64,000 nucleotides of DNA from Microcystis aeruginosa Ma_SC_T_19800800_S464 (GCA_007095785.1 SFBL01000035.1:1-64000); one strand, 5' to 3'. Numbered from the stretch's first letter, positions 34,989 through 44,505 are shown. Program-made: numbers and translations. The notes: generated by a model not told the origin, from the sequence alone.

Positions 34989-35678
34989 CTACATTGGTAA
35001 ACGCTGAATATCTCGGTTAGAACCAATCACCACCATGGCTAAATCCTTGTATAATCTTTCTTGGGGATTGGGGTTAATCTTGAATTTTTCCGCATTACCG
35101 ACAGCGACAATATTTAAGCCATAACGATTACGAATTTCTAACTCTGCTAGGGTTTTACCGTGAAAAGCTTCCGGGACTTTTAACTCGACAATGCTGTGTT
35201 CGGGATCGAGATCAAATCGTTCTAAAATTGATGGTCTAGTTAAACGGTGCGCTAACTCACAACCGGCATCGTATTCGGGAAAAACTACTAAATCTGCACC
35301 AACTTTTTTTAGTAATTTTCCATGGATTTCTGTGGAGGCTTTAGCGGCGACAAAATTAACCCCTGCTTCCTTACAATTGAGAGTAGTAATGATACTTTGT
35401 TCAACGTATTTACCAATAGCGACAATCACCGTATCGGTTTCAAAAATTCCCGCTTCTCGCAGAGCATTAGGTTTGGTAGAATCAAGCTCGATCGCATTAT
35501 CTACTATTCGATCAGATAACGCTTGTGCTACTAATCCTTCGTCAATATCTGTCGCTACCACTTGATAACCTTGTTTGCGTAAGGTTTCACAGACGGCGCG
35601 CCCAAATCTGCCTAATCCGATGACGGCAAATTGACGATTTTGGGGACGCATACCACTAAAAAATTTAATTGATTGCAT
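34989..35678 (-). CDS. ktrA: KtrA: cytosolic RCK subunit of the Ktr potassium uptake system
   Basis: A 229-aa regulator with an N-terminal Rossmann (RCK-N) domain, VIGLGRFGRAVCETLRKQGY near residue 19, the acidic ATDIDEG at the end of beta-2, and a C-terminal RCK-C domain (VPEAFHGKTLAELEIRNRYGLNIVAV, residues 168-195, in parts). It binds nucleotides and gates the K+ channel-like KtrB. It lies 73 nt downstream of ktrB in the same direction. The start may also be Met 10. Confidence 0.93.
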   Translation of the reverse strand: MQSIKFFSGMRPQNRQFAVIGLGRFGRAVCETLRKQGYQVVATDIDEGLVAQALSDRIVDNAIELDSTKPNALREAGIFETDTVIVAIGKYVEQSIITTLNCKEAGVNFVAAKASTEIHGKLLKKVGADLVVFPEYDAGCELAHRLTRPSILERFDLDPEHSIVELKVPEAFHGKTLAELEIRNRYGLNIVAVGNAEKFKINPNPQERLYKDLAMVVIGSNRDIQRLPM

Positions 35679-35751
35679 AATTTTAAGTGAAGCTGTTACG
35701 CATTTAAAATGCTAGTATCAATAAGTGCCAGTAACTGATAACTGATATTAA

Positions 35752-37086
35752 TTATCCCACTAAAAGGTTTTCTTCGGGGTAATTAATAGCTGTTGGTTTC
35801 GGATCGCCTATAATAGCCGCTATTAAAAGTATAACTCCTACCCTTCCCAAATACATCATAAAAACGATAATTAACTTAGAAATCGGTGATAAAGCGGCGG
35901 TTATCCCCATAGATAAACCAACGGTAGCAAACGCAGAAACTACCTCAAAAAATAGTTGAATCATTTTAAAATCTGTCTCCACAAATGAGATAGCCAGAGT
36001 GGAGATAATAATCGCTATAACCGAACCAAAAACCACCGCCATTGACTTTAAAATTAACGGCATGGGAATGCGTCTTTGATAAAGAGTCACTTCTTCATGA
36101 CCTCTTAAAACTGAGCGAGTACAGTTATATAAAATCCTAAAAGTTGTGGTTTTAATACCGCCCCCTGTACCGCTAGGACTGGCACCAATAAACATCAAAG
36201 CCATGGTAATTGATAAACCTTCTACGGAAATTTTACCAATATCAATGGTATTAAATCCTGCTGTTCTCGATGTTACCGATTGGAACCAAGCAGCCAGCAA
36301 TTTATCTTTAAATGATAAATTAGCTAAAGTGTCAGTATTTCCCTGTTCAGTAAAGATAAAAGCCACTGTTCCTATCACTAACAAAAATATAGTTGTACTG
36401 ATAGCAACTTTATAGTTAAGGGAAAAAACAAAGCCTTTTCGTTTATATTGAAAGCGGTGAATAAACCAAGTGTAAAACTCGATAATTACCTGATAACCGA
36501 TACCTCCAAAAATGATCAACCCTGTGATAGATAGGTTAATAATAATTGAAGACTGATAGGACATCAAATTATCTTTAAACAAGCCAAAACCCGCATTATT
36601 CCAAGCACTAATACTATGAAATAAAGATAACCACACCGCATACCTAAAATCATACTTTTGGGTGAAGACAGTTAACATAACCAAAGTTGCTGTTAACTCA
36701 AAAACTAGAGTAGTAGCAATCACTGATTTCATTAAACTTTGACTACCTTGTAGGAAAGGTCGATCGAAGGATTCTTGAATCGCTAACTTCTGTCTCAGGT
36801 CAAATTTTCGCCCAACTAATAACATTAAAAAAGTGGTAGTGGTCATATATCCTAGTCCACCCACTTGAATTAATAAAGCAATAAATAATTGACCCCAAAA
36901 AGAAAAATAAGTACCCGTATCTACCACTGCTAAACCCGTGACACAGACAGCAGAAGTGGAGGTAAAGAGGGCAACAATTGGATCATTCCAAGTGCCGCTA
37001 GTGGTAGAAACAGGCAACATCAACAGGGAAGTTCCCGCTAAAATTACCGCAATAAATCCCAAGCAAATTGTCCGGGCAATTGTCAT
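35752..37086 (-). CDS. ktrB: KtrB: membrane subunit of Ktr sodium-dependent potassium uptake
   Basis: A 444-aa TrkH/KtrB channel protein with four MPM repeats. The four selectivity-filter glycines are in STSAVCVTGLAVVDTG (near residue 50), SAWNNAGFGLF (near 162), TSRTAGFNTIDIG (near 272) and VSAFATVGLSMG (near 388). Charged residue insertions (GASPSGTGGGIKTTTFRILY near 302) are typical. Between it and the upstream glycosyltransferase is only 9 nt, so the three genes form one operon. Confidence 0.95.
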   Translation of the reverse strand: MTIARTICLGFIAVILAGTSLLMLPVSTTSGTWNDPIVALFTSTSAVCVTGLAVVDTGTYFSFWGQLFIALLIQVGGLGYMTTTTFLMLLVGRKFDLRQKLAIQESFDRPFLQGSQSLMKSVIATTLVFELTATLVMLTVFTQKYDFRYAVWLSLFHSISAWNNAGFGLFKDNLMSYQSSIIINLSITGLIIFGGIGYQVIIEFYTWFIHRFQYKRKGFVFSLNYKVAISTTIFLLVIGTVAFIFTEQGNTDTLANLSFKDKLLAAWFQSVTSRTAGFNTIDIGKISVEGLSITMALMFIGASPSGTGGGIKTTTFRILYNCTRSVLRGHEEVTLYQRRIPMPLILKSMAVVFGSVIAIIISTLAISFVETDFKMIQLFFEVVSAFATVGLSMGITAALSPISKLIIVFMMYLGRVGVILLIAAIIGDPKPTAINYPEENLLVG

Positions 37087-37095
37087 ATAAATTCC

Positions 37096-38244
37096 TTAGT
37101 GAAAGTAGCTAAGAGAAGATTGTTTTTGGGCTAACACTTCTTGATAAACTAACTGTAAGCGATCGATATTTTTACTGAGAGTGTAAGAGTCTAAAACTCT
37201 TTGACGGGCCTTTTGTCCTAAAATTGTTGTTAATTCGGGATGATCTCGTAATACGGGCAATAGAGTTTTTAATTGGGTAATTAGTCCTTTAGTATCTAGG
37301 ACTATTCCCGCACCTTTTAACACTTCCCCATCGGCACCCACATCCGTAGCCAGACAAGCAACACCGCAGGCCATCGCTTCCAAGAGGGAAATCGATAAAC
37401 CTTCCACTAATGAGGGTAAAATAAAGCCGTCAACCCCGCGTAAAATTTCAATTCGTTTATTTTCATCGCCGATAAAACCTAACCAGATAATACCATCTTC
37501 TTCCCCATAAAAAGGTTTGAGGGAAGGAGTCAACGGACCATCGCCAACAATGAGCAGTTTGCATCTACCCCCTAAATTGGTTTTTTTCCAAGCTTTCAAT
37601 AAAGATTCTACATTTTTCTCCGGCATGATCCGACCGAGATAAATAAATAAACAATCGGCATTATATTGAGCTTTAATATTCGATGGTCCTGGACAATACT
37701 TATTAACATCAACCCCATTGGGAATAATTGCTAATTTTTCTTCGGGAACTCCCAATTTAACTAAAAAATCCCGTTGAGAGGTGGAAAAAATAATTACTTT
37801 ATCGTAATTAGCTAAAAAAGGGGCGTGTAGTTGGTAGGTTAATAATTGGGTACTGGAGATGAGATTGCGAATTTTACTATCAAAAGCCGGGTGAAAAGTC
37901 GCCACCAGAGGCAAATCTAAAGACTCACAAATTTCTGGTAGCAGAAAATCGAGGGGAGACAGGGGTAAGGACGCATGAACTAGATCGGGTTTCAGTTCCC
38001 TGAGTTTATCCTGTAGAACCCGACTCGATTTCAGGGTGGGAATAGTATAGACTTGGGAACTATAGAGACGTGGCAGGGTGATTTCGTCGTAAAAGTCGGG
38101 CCAATCGCTTACGGTGGGTTTTTCGGAAGAAAAATGTAGAAAACTGACTTGATAATCTCGATCGAGCAGGGAATTAGTCACTTCTCGCCCATAGGTAACG
38201 TTACCGCAAAAAGGAGATTTTTTTCCTAACCAGGCAATGTGCAT
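37096..38244 (-). CDS. dgdA: GT4 glycosyltransferase, probable DGDG synthase (DgdA/KtrE)
   Basis: A 382-aa GT-B glycosyltransferase. The N-terminus MHIAWLGKKSPFCGNVTYGREV, IPNGVDVNKYCPG near residue 177, FIYLGRIMPEKNVESLLKAW near 200 and the EX7E signature EGLSISLLEAMACGVACLATDVG (in parts, near 287) are present. In Synechocystis PCC 6803 the gene next to ktrB (slr1508) was described both as ktrE and as dgdA, the digalactosyldiacylglycerol synthase. The same order here (9 nt from ktrB) supports this assignment. It would transfer galactose from UDP-galactose to MGDG. DGDG is particularly needed under phosphate limitation, a link to the pst clusters. Confidence 0.82.
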   Translation of the reverse strand: MHIAWLGKKSPFCGNVTYGREVTNSLLDRDYQVSFLHFSSEKPTVSDWPDFYDEITLPRLYSSQVYTIPTLKSSRVLQDKLRELKPDLVHASLPLSPLDFLLPEICESLDLPLVATFHPAFDSKIRNLISSTQLLTYQLHAPFLANYDKVIIFSTSQRDFLVKLGVPEEKLAIIPNGVDVNKYCPGPSNIKAQYNADCLFIYLGRIMPEKNVESLLKAWKKTNLGGRCKLLIVGDGPLTPSLKPFYGEEDGIIWLGFIGDENKRIEILRGVDGFILPSLVEGLSISLLEAMACGVACLATDVGADGEVLKGAGIVLDTKGLITQLKTLLPVLRDHPELTTILGQKARQRVLDSYTLSKNIDRLQLVYQEVLAQKQSSLSYFH

Positions 38245-38337
38245 TGAGATTCTCTTAAGAAAAAGTTAATTTAGCCAAGTATCAGCTTACTAAATTAGCC
38301 GTAAAATTAAAAGCTAATAGAGTACCTAAAACAATAG

Positions 38338-38513
38338 ACCTCTTGCAGAAATCCAAAATCGTTGTTAGGGTTAGGAGTCAGTAGCCAGTAGTCAGTAGTC
38401 AGGAGAATTAAGAATGAATCATAATCAATTAAATGGTCTATTTACAGATTTTATGCCATTTAATCCTTACTTTTGCCGTTTTTGAACCATGAAAAATTAA
38501 TTATGCAAGAGGT
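38338..38513. mobile_element. 176-bp MITE-like element with 10-bp perfect terminal inverted repeats
   Basis: The block starts ACCTCTTGCA and ends TGCAAGAGGT. The right 40 bp (38473-38512) recur in inverse orientation at 63051-63090. The interior contains TCAGTAGTCAGG-type tandem repeats. No protein is encoded. It lies between dgdA and the DUF2256 gene; the rest of the gap (38514-38670) has no feature besides repeats. Confidence 0.6.
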
Positions 38514-38670
38514 TTAATTAATTATCCATCTAAACCGTCAGCCGTCAGTCGAACGCTTTTTCACCGGATTAGTAAACAGTGAACTAAAAACTCAAATCTG
38601 ATCCCTGATAAGCTGTCTCCTGTCTCCCGTCTCCTCACCTAAGGGAAGATTTTTGCTGTTTGCAGGATAT

Positions 38671-38826
38671 CTACTGATTCACCGAGGACTTGCGACGACG
38701 ACAGCGTTCTGAACAGTATTTGACCTCATGCCAACAGTTTTGCCACTTTTTGCGCCAAGTAAACGATAAACCGCAAACGGGACAAATTTTACTGGGAAGA
38801 TCGGACTTCGAGGGCTGACGTGCCAT
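38671..38826 (-). CDS. DUF2256 zinc-finger-like protein (51 aa)
   Basis: The minus-strand ATG at 38826 gives [20 protein letters not shown] followed by a Trp/Lys-rich segment ([22 protein letters not shown]) and RRRKSSVNQ. Four Cys in a CxxC ... CxxxC pattern indicate a zinc site. This is the DUF2256 pattern (ICPVCGRPFTWRKKW...VKYCSERCR). The function is unknown. It is divergent from trmJ with a 36-bp gap. Confidence 0.85.
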   Translation of the reverse strand: MARQPSKSDLPSKICPVCGLSFTWRKKWQNCWHEVKYCSERCRRRKSSVNQ

Positions 38827-38862
38827 GATTAAAATTAAAAAGTCAAAAACTGCGCCTTATCT

Positions 38863-39663
38863 ATGAGTGTAGATGAAAATAATCAGAGTTCCCCACTCGA
38901 TCGCCTGAGAATTATTTTAGTTGAACCAGCCGGAGCCTTAAATGTGGGTTCCACTGCCAGAATTATGCGGAATATGGGCTTAAGTCGCTTAATTATCGTC
39001 AATCCCGCCTGTGATATCCTTGCAGAAGAAGCGCGTCGCATGGCAGTACACGGGATTGAAGTCCTAGAAAACTGTTCACAGGTAGCCACCCTGGGGGAAG
39101 CTTTGCAGGGTTGTCATCGCATCATTGCCACCACCTCAAAACCCCGTCACCTGAATACTCCCCTGGAAACACCCCGGACCGCCTTACCCTGGTTACTCAC
39201 CCCTAACCTGGAATCGGCCCTAATTTTCGGGCCAGAAGACCGGGGTTTAAGTAACAGCGAACTGAACCATGCCCAGCGTTTTGTCGGTATTCCCGCTAAT
39301 CCTCAATATTCCTCCCTCAATCTCGCCCAAGCGGTGGCGGTTTGCTCCTACGAACTGTACCAAATGGCGACGGAAAATAGGCTCGAACCCCCGTTAGAAA
39401 TGCTCCCTAATGCCACTTTTGAGGCTCTAGAAGGCTATTATCAGCACTTGGAGAGCTTTTTGCTCAAAATTGGCTATCTTTACCCCCACACCGCCGCCGC
39501 TAGGATGGAGAAATTCCGGCAATTTTATCATCGGGCCCGTCCCACTGTGGAGGAATTAGCCCTGCTGCGGGGTATTATCGGTCATATTGAAAGTATCGGG
39601 CAACTTTTTCTCGGTCTTGATAGTCTCAAGGGCAAGAAAAAAAATTCTCCTAGCGATCGATAA
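38863..39663 (+). CDS. trmJ: tRNA (cytidine/uridine-2'-O-)-methyltransferase TrmJ-like (SPOUT)
   Basis: A 266-aa SPOUT methyltransferase of the TrmJ branch that methylates ribose of tRNA anticodon-loop residue 32 with SAM. N-terminal IILVEPAGALNVGSTARIMRNMGLSRLIIVNP (residues 17-48, in parts), the trefoil-knot motifs ALIFGPEDRGLSNSELN near 124 and PANPQYSSLNLAQAVAVCSYEL near 145 are diagnostic. A C-terminal helical extension (to 266) is family typical. ATG at 38863. Confidence 0.92.
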   Translation: MSVDENNQSSPLDRLRIILVEPAGALNVGSTARIMRNMGLSRLIIVNPACDILAEEARRMAVHGIEVLENCSQVATLGEALQGCHRIIATTSKPRHLNTPLETPRTALPWLLTPNLESALIFGPEDRGLSNSELNHAQRFVGIPANPQYSSLNLAQAVAVCSYELYQMATENRLEPPLEMLPNATFEALEGYYQHLESFLLKIGYLYPHTAAARMEKFRQFYHRARPTVEELALLRGIIGHIESIGQLFLGLDSLKGKKKNSPSDR

Positions 39664-39690
39664 TAAATCTGGATACCCTTGAGGAAAACC

Positions 39691-40872
39691 GTGACTCGTC
39701 AAGTAACTCGTCGTCCTACTAAAGTCCAATCCGGTCCTGGGTCCCCTAGGTCCATGGACTCAAACAATAAAAAAAGGCCTGTACCCGTTAAAAAGTCGAA
39801 AAAACAACGTAAACCTAACCTAATCGCTTCTTTTCTCCTTCAGGTTCTTCGCTTCTCTATCCTTGGTGTCGGTTTAGGTGCGATCGCTGGTACGGTTTTA
39901 ACGGTGGTGGATCCGAGCAAATTACCCCTACACCCAAAACCCACCGCTACTAATTCCCCGACTCCCAAACCCGTCACCCCAAAACCGACCAAGTTAGTTT
40001 TAAACGAAAATCTCAGCAGCCTCAACCAGAAATTACAGGCTTTAGCGGTAAAATATCCGAAATTACAGGCGGGAGCTTTATTTATTGACCTCGATAACGG
40101 TGCTTACGCTAATTTTCGCGGAGATACTATTTTTTCCGCCGCTAGTACGATTAAAATCCCGATTCTGGTGGCCTTTTTTGAAGATGTGGACGCGGGAAAA
40201 ATTCGTCTCGATGAACCCCTTGTGGCCAGTAAGGATGTCCTGGCCAGTGGATCCGGGGATATGCAGTATCTAGGAGTGAATAAAACCTATACTGCCCTAG
40301 AAACCGCCACTAAAATGAACGTAATTAGCGATAATACCGCTACTAATATGTTAATTAAGCGTATGGGCGGCAAAAAGGCTCTTAATCAGCGTTTTCAAGC
40401 TTGGGGTTTGACCAGTACGGTAATTAATAACCCTTTACCAGACTTGGAAGGAACCAATACCACAAGTCCGAGAGATTTGGTGACAATCTTAGGAAAAGTT
40501 AATCAAGGGGAATTACTCAGTTTACGTTCCCGCGATCGTCTATTAAATATTATGCAGGAAACGCGCACTCGTACCCTGCTGCCTCAAGGTATCGAGAAAT
40601 CCGCCGATATTGCCCATAAAACCGGTGATATTGGCTCGATGTTAGGGGATGCGGGTATTATTGATATGCCCAACGGGAAACGCTATCTAGGAGCAGTGAT
40701 GGTGAAACGTCCCCACAATGATAGCAACGCTAGGACTCTGATTCAACAAATATCGCGCACGGCCTACCAACACTTTAAATGGTATCAAACTCAACCCGCA
40801 GCCAAACCGCAACCAGTCGCCCAGTCTTCTCCCTCTCCGAGTCCGGTCGTTATTCCTAGTCCGGGTAATTAG
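39691..40872 (+). CDS. Membrane-anchored class A beta-lactamase-fold serine hydrolase
   Basis: A 393-aa protein: short basic cytoplasmic segment, one membrane helix (near residue 50: LLQVLRFSILGVGLGAIAGTVL), Pro/Thr linker, then a class A beta-lactamase-type domain. SxxK is SAASTIKIPI near 155, SDN is VISDNTATNML near 213, and KTG is HKTGDIGSM near 310. The Glu of the omega loop is not obvious (LEGTNTTSP), so it may be a penicillin-binding or esterase-like enzyme. A GTG at 39691 has GAGG 6 nt upstream and is preferred to the TTG at 39679. A Pro/Ser tail ends the protein. Gene is 27 nt after trmJ, probably in operon. Confidence 0.85.
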   Translation: MTRQVTRRPTKVQSGPGSPRSMDSNNKKRPVPVKKSKKQRKPNLIASFLLQVLRFSILGVGLGAIAGTVLTVVDPSKLPLHPKPTATNSPTPKPVTPKPTKLVLNENLSSLNQKLQALAVKYPKLQAGALFIDLDNGAYANFRGDTIFSAASTIKIPILVAFFEDVDAGKIRLDEPLVASKDVLASGSGDMQYLGVNKTYTALETATKMNVISDNTATNMLIKRMGGKKALNQRFQAWGLTSTVINNPLPDLEGTNTTSPRDLVTILGKVNQGELLSLRSRDRLLNIMQETRTRTLLPQGIEKSADIAHKTGDIGSMLGDAGIIDMPNGKRYLGAVMVKRPHNDSNARTLIQQISRTAYQHFKWYQTQPAAKPQPVAQSSPSPSPVVIPSPGN

Positions 40873-40875
40873 CCC

Positions 40876-41142
40876 CTAGGTTAAATTATTGGCTAAAAGA
40901 CGGGCCAATTGTTCGGCATTTGCCCGGGGGGAAAGACGAGGGAGGATCTTTTCCCCCGTGGCCAGTTTTTGACAGAGAACGGGGATTTCGTACTGATAAG
41001 CGTTAAACCAATCCTCTCGACTGGTAATGTCCCTAATTTCTAACTTCCACTCCGGTGGACGGATTTTTTCTAGTTTCTCTAGCAACCCTTCGCAAAGATG
41101 ACAGTCCAGTTTACTGTATAAAATTAGTTCTATGGTAGTCAT
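40876..41142 (-). CDS. Glutaredoxin-like protein (DUF836)
   Basis: An 88-aa thioredoxin-fold protein with the redox motif DCHLCEGL near residue 13 (CxxC as CHLC) and the cis-Pro strand YEIPVLCQ near 51. This is the cyanobacterial glutaredoxin-like DUF836 group; the partner is unknown. Converges with the upstream hydrolase and is divergent from the 79-aa membrane protein (8-nt gap). Confidence 0.88.
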   Translation of the reverse strand: MTTIELILYSKLDCHLCEGLLEKLEKIRPPEWKLEIRDITSREDWFNAYQYEIPVLCQKLATGEKILPRLSPRANAEQLARLLANNLT

Positions 41143-41150
41143 AAATATTT

Positions 41151-41390
41151 ATGTTCATTACCTCCACGATTAGTCTCTCATCAACAATTCTACAAACTCC
41201 CACACCCACACCGACTTTAAATAATAATTTAGTTAATTCAGGTTCTCAAGATCTAGTCTATATCGGTGTGTTTCTTCTGGCAATTACCCTAGTCATGGTT
41301 ATTGGTATTATCAATCAAAAAATTGAATACGCTCTCATTTTTGCCGCCACTCTCACTGTTATTTTAGTGGCTTTCTTCTGGTTTTTATAA
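41151..41390 (+). CDS. Small membrane protein (79 aa)
   Basis: Two hydrophobic helices (about residues 34-53 and 58-79) follow a Thr/Pro-rich N-terminus (TPTPTPTLNN). No family recognised. The start ATG is divergent from the glutaredoxin-like gene by 8 nt. The N-terminal hydrophobic stretch (MFITSTISLSSTILQ) may be a signal. Confidence 0.6.
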   Translation: MFITSTISLSSTILQTPTPTPTLNNNLVNSGSQDLVYIGVFLLAITLVMVIGIINQKIEYALIFAATLTVILVAFFWFL

Positions 41391-41853
41391 GTCCTTAAAC
41401 GAAGGGGATTGAGGGCAACCCCCCCTTAATAAAGTTTGACGGCTCTCGTTGATTCACCTTCACCGAATTGTTAAGTAATTCGAGTTCAGACTTGACAAAA
41501 ATCTCCCTAAGACTGATCGGAAGATTAAGGAGTGCATCCCACATTTGCAGAAATACCGACAATCAGCAATTATCAGGGACTCTTAAATTGGTACAAAAAT
41601 ATGAACAATCGCGTGTAAGCATCTCACAGTTAACCTAATGCGCGGGGGGTTTGGGGGCGGCGCCACGCCCCCAACGGGGGGTTTGGGGGGTAGAACCCCC
41701 CAAAAGCTTGGATTGAGTGATAAAACCGAAAGTAACGCCCAATTCTAGCAGAAAGTTTCCCGCCAAGCAAAACGATCGGACTTATAATATAATTGTATTG
41801 ATTGTGCCTTGTTGCTCGAATCAACCAAAATTGACTCAATGGGTTTATAAACG
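41391..41853. other. 463-bp gap with a palindromic GC-rich repeat
   Basis: 41641-41708 holds GGGGGGTTTGGGGGCGGCG ... CCACGCCCCCAACGGGGGGTTTGGGGGGTAGAACCCCCCAAAAG (in parts): nested palindromes GGGGGCGGCGCCACGCCCCC and GGGGGGTAGAACCCCCC. This is a dispersed repeat type seen in Microcystis. 41420-41445 also has a small GGGGATTGAGGGCAACCCCCCCT hairpin (in parts). The minus-strand reading of 76 codons through it is rejected. Confidence 0.7.
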
Positions 41854-42579
41854 ATGACAACCCTAGATATTGCTACCGATATTGTCTGTCCTCCCACCGA
41901 TTTATGGAGTGATGAACCACCCGTGGAAAGTGATCTGCATTTACAACAAATTATTTTATTATTATCTTGTCTTGATTGGCTCTGGCAAGATAGAAACGAT
42001 TACTATGCCTCGGGCAATTTGACTATTTATTATAACGAAAGACAACTGAAACAGCGAGATTTTTGTGGACCAGATTTCTTCGTGGTTTTAGATACAGAGA
42101 AACGTCCCAGAAAAAGTTGGGTTGTCTGGGGAGAAGGGGGTAAATATCCCAATGTAATCATCGAAATTCTCTCCGATTCCACCGCTAATGTGGACAGAAA
42201 AGCCAAAAAGGAACTATATCAGCATACTTTCCGGACTCCTGAATATTTTTGGTTTGATCCCAATACTTTAGAATGGCAAGGATTCACTTTAATCGAGGGA
42301 CAATACCAACCGATTACCCCCAATGAAAACGGTTATTTATGGAGTAAGCAACTAGGATTATATTTAGGGATTTTTGCCAATAAATTGCGCTATTTCACCG
42401 AATCAGGTGAATTGGTTCCCACCCCTCAAGAGTCGGCCCGACAGGAAAGATTAGCCAAAGAACAGGAAAGATTAGCCAAAGAACAGGAAAGATTAGCCAA
42501 AGAAAGAGAACAACAACGGGCGAAAAAATTAGCCCAAAAGCTGCGAGAATTGGGCATTAATCCCGATGAAATTGCTTAA
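41854..42579 (+). CDS. Uma2-family protein with coiled-coil tail
   Basis: A 241-aa Uma2 protein. The nuclease-like core includes DFCGPDFFVVLDTEKRPRKSWVVW (in parts, near 69), VIIEILSDSTANVDRKAKKELYQ (in parts, near 104) and the strand EYFWFDPNTLEWQGF. The tail is made of three seven-residue units (RLAKEQE) encoded by 21-bp repeats (42446-42508) and ends LRELGINPDEIA. It is a close relative of the protein truncated at the window start, which has a tail about twice as long. Confidence 0.88.
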   Translation: MTTLDIATDIVCPPTDLWSDEPPVESDLHLQQIILLLSCLDWLWQDRNDYYASGNLTIYYNERQLKQRDFCGPDFFVVLDTEKRPRKSWVVWGEGGKYPNVIIEILSDSTANVDRKAKKELYQHTFRTPEYFWFDPNTLEWQGFTLIEGQYQPITPNENGYLWSKQLGLYLGIFANKLRYFTESGELVPTPQESARQERLAKEQERLAKEQERLAKEREQQRAKKLAQKLRELGINPDEIA

Positions 42580-42750
42580 ATATCTGGTTGGGGGTGTTAG
42601 GGTAGCCTAACTCACCCCGGCAGTCCAGCCATAAATACTTATGATTTCTCAGGGAATTATAACAATTATTAAATAATGTGTAGTTTTGTATACTGATGTC
42701 GAGAACTTAGCTACAATATCAAGTGGCGTAAGATATATAGAGAATAGCTA

Positions 42751-44469
42751 GTGAGTCGGCATCAAGACAGTCAAACTGACCGGAAACGAGAAGAAACACA
42801 GTTCACTCCTTACAGTGCAGAAGCGATCGCTCAACAATACCGTTACAAACCTTGGCAATTGTTCGGTCGCGCTTTCGTGATTACTTGGTCTTTAGGTTTA
42901 TTTCTCCTCAGTCTCCTCTGGGACAAATGGACAAAGCAAGAAGAAGCCAATAAATACCAGCGTGCCAGCGAACTTAGGCAAATTCTCACCCGTTTGGGTC
43001 CCACCTTCATCAAAGTCGGTCAAGCTCTCTCTACCCGCCCCGACCTCGTTCGCAAAGACTTTTTAGACGAATTAGTTAAACTGCAAGACCAACTTCCCCC
43101 CTTCGATAACGACATCGCTTTTGCCCTTATCGAGACAGAATTGGGGATGCCTGTAGAAAAAGCCTATCGAGAAATATCCCCCACCCCCGTGGCTGCCGCT
43201 AGTTTAGGACAGGTTTACAAAGCGATTCTACCCACCGGCGAAGAAGTAGCCGTTAAAGTGCAAAGACCGGGGCTGCGGTCGCTTTTAAGCCTCGATTTAT
43301 ACCTAATGCGCTGGGCTGCTCAAAAATTCGGTCGTTTATTACCCCTCAATCTCGGCCACGACCTCACCCTGATTGTCGATGAATTCGGCACCAAACTCTT
43401 TGAGGAAATCGACTATCAAAACGAAGGTCGCAACGCTGAAAAATTCGCCACCAACTTCCAAAATAACCCCGAAGTTAAAGTTCCCAGTATCTACTGGCGT
43501 TATAGTGGTCGCCGCGTCCTCACCCTGGAATGGATTGATGGCTATAAACTCACCGATACCGAGAATATCAAAGCTTTAGGATTAGACCCCAATAGTATCG
43601 TTAAAATCGGCGTAACCTCTGGATTACAGCAACTCCTCGAACACGGCTTTTTCCACGCTGATCCCCACCCTGGTAATCTTTTCGCCACCTTTGATGGTCG
43701 CATGGCCTATATCGATTTTGGCATGATGGACCAGTTAGAGGAGGAAACTAAAGAAACCCTCGCTAGTTGCGTCGTCGATTTAATTAACAAAGACTACGAA
43801 AACCTGGCCGCCAACTTTGTCAAACTGGGATTTTTAACCCCAGAAACGGATATAAAACCCATTATTCCGGCTCTAGAACGGGTTTTAGGCAATGCCATCG
43901 GTCAAAGGGTCGGTGACTTCAATTTCCGCACTATTACCGATGATTTCTCCGAATTGATGTACCAATATCCCTTCCGGATTCCCGCCAAATTCGCCCTGAT
44001 TATTCGTTCCCTCGTCACCCAAGAAGGGGTGGCCCTTACCCTCGATCCTGACTTCAAAATTGTCCAAGTGGCCTATCCCTACGTCGCTAAACGTCTCCTG
44101 ACCGGGGAATCGCCCCAACTGCGGCGGCGTTTACTGGATGTATTGTTCAAAAATGGTAAATTCCAGTGGCAACGCCTAGAAAACATGATTACAATGGCTC
44201 GATCGGAAAGTAACTTCGATTTACTGCCCACCGCGCAATTAGGCATCACTTTTCTTCTCTCGGAAGAAGGTCGTTATCTGCGTCGTCAATTGCTATTAGC
44301 TTTGACGGAAGATGACCGTCTCCACACGGCCGAAGTACAACGTCTCTGGGGTTTAATTCAAGGAGAATTGCAACCGCGGCGACTCCTGGATGTGGCCATG
44401 AGCGCTTTTCGGGAATTATCCAGCCAAGGTGTGGCCGCTGTCCTTCCGCGAGAAACCAGTTCGCGTTAA
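42751..44469 (+). CDS. ABC1/UbiB-family atypical kinase
   Basis: A 572-aa AarF/ABC1 protein. The KxGQ motif (TFIKVGQALSTRPDL, near residue 87), ATP-binding ALIETELG, AAASLGQVYKA near 148, VAVKVQRPGL near 168, and the catalytic HADPHPGNLF near 305 with IDFGMMD are present. Cyanobacterial members act in plastoquinone/tocopherol or lipid homeostasis by ATPase activity; the specific role here is unknown. Start is GTG at 42751 (no in-frame ATG upstream). Confidence 0.93.
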   Translation: MSRHQDSQTDRKREETQFTPYSAEAIAQQYRYKPWQLFGRAFVITWSLGLFLLSLLWDKWTKQEEANKYQRASELRQILTRLGPTFIKVGQALSTRPDLVRKDFLDELVKLQDQLPPFDNDIAFALIETELGMPVEKAYREISPTPVAAASLGQVYKAILPTGEEVAVKVQRPGLRSLLSLDLYLMRWAAQKFGRLLPLNLGHDLTLIVDEFGTKLFEEIDYQNEGRNAEKFATNFQNNPEVKVPSIYWRYSGRRVLTLEWIDGYKLTDTENIKALGLDPNSIVKIGVTSGLQQLLEHGFFHADPHPGNLFATFDGRMAYIDFGMMDQLEEETKETLASCVVDLINKDYENLAANFVKLGFLTPETDIKPIIPALERVLGNAIGQRVGDFNFRTITDDFSELMYQYPFRIPAKFALIIRSLVTQEGVALTLDPDFKIVQVAYPYVAKRLLTGESPQLRRRLLDVLFKNGKFQWQRLENMITMARSESNFDLLPTAQLGITFLLSEEGRYLRRQLLLALTEDDRLHTAEVQRLWGLIQGELQPRRLLDVAMSAFRELSSQGVAAVLPRETSSR

Positions 44470-44505
44470 AGTGTTTAAGGTCATCATCGGTTAATCACTT
44501 TTTCT

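Noticed and set aside
41630..41860. 76-codon minus-strand ORF
   Set aside because: Runs through a GC-rich palindromic repeat and overlaps the start of the Uma2 gene; no start context or protein-like composition.
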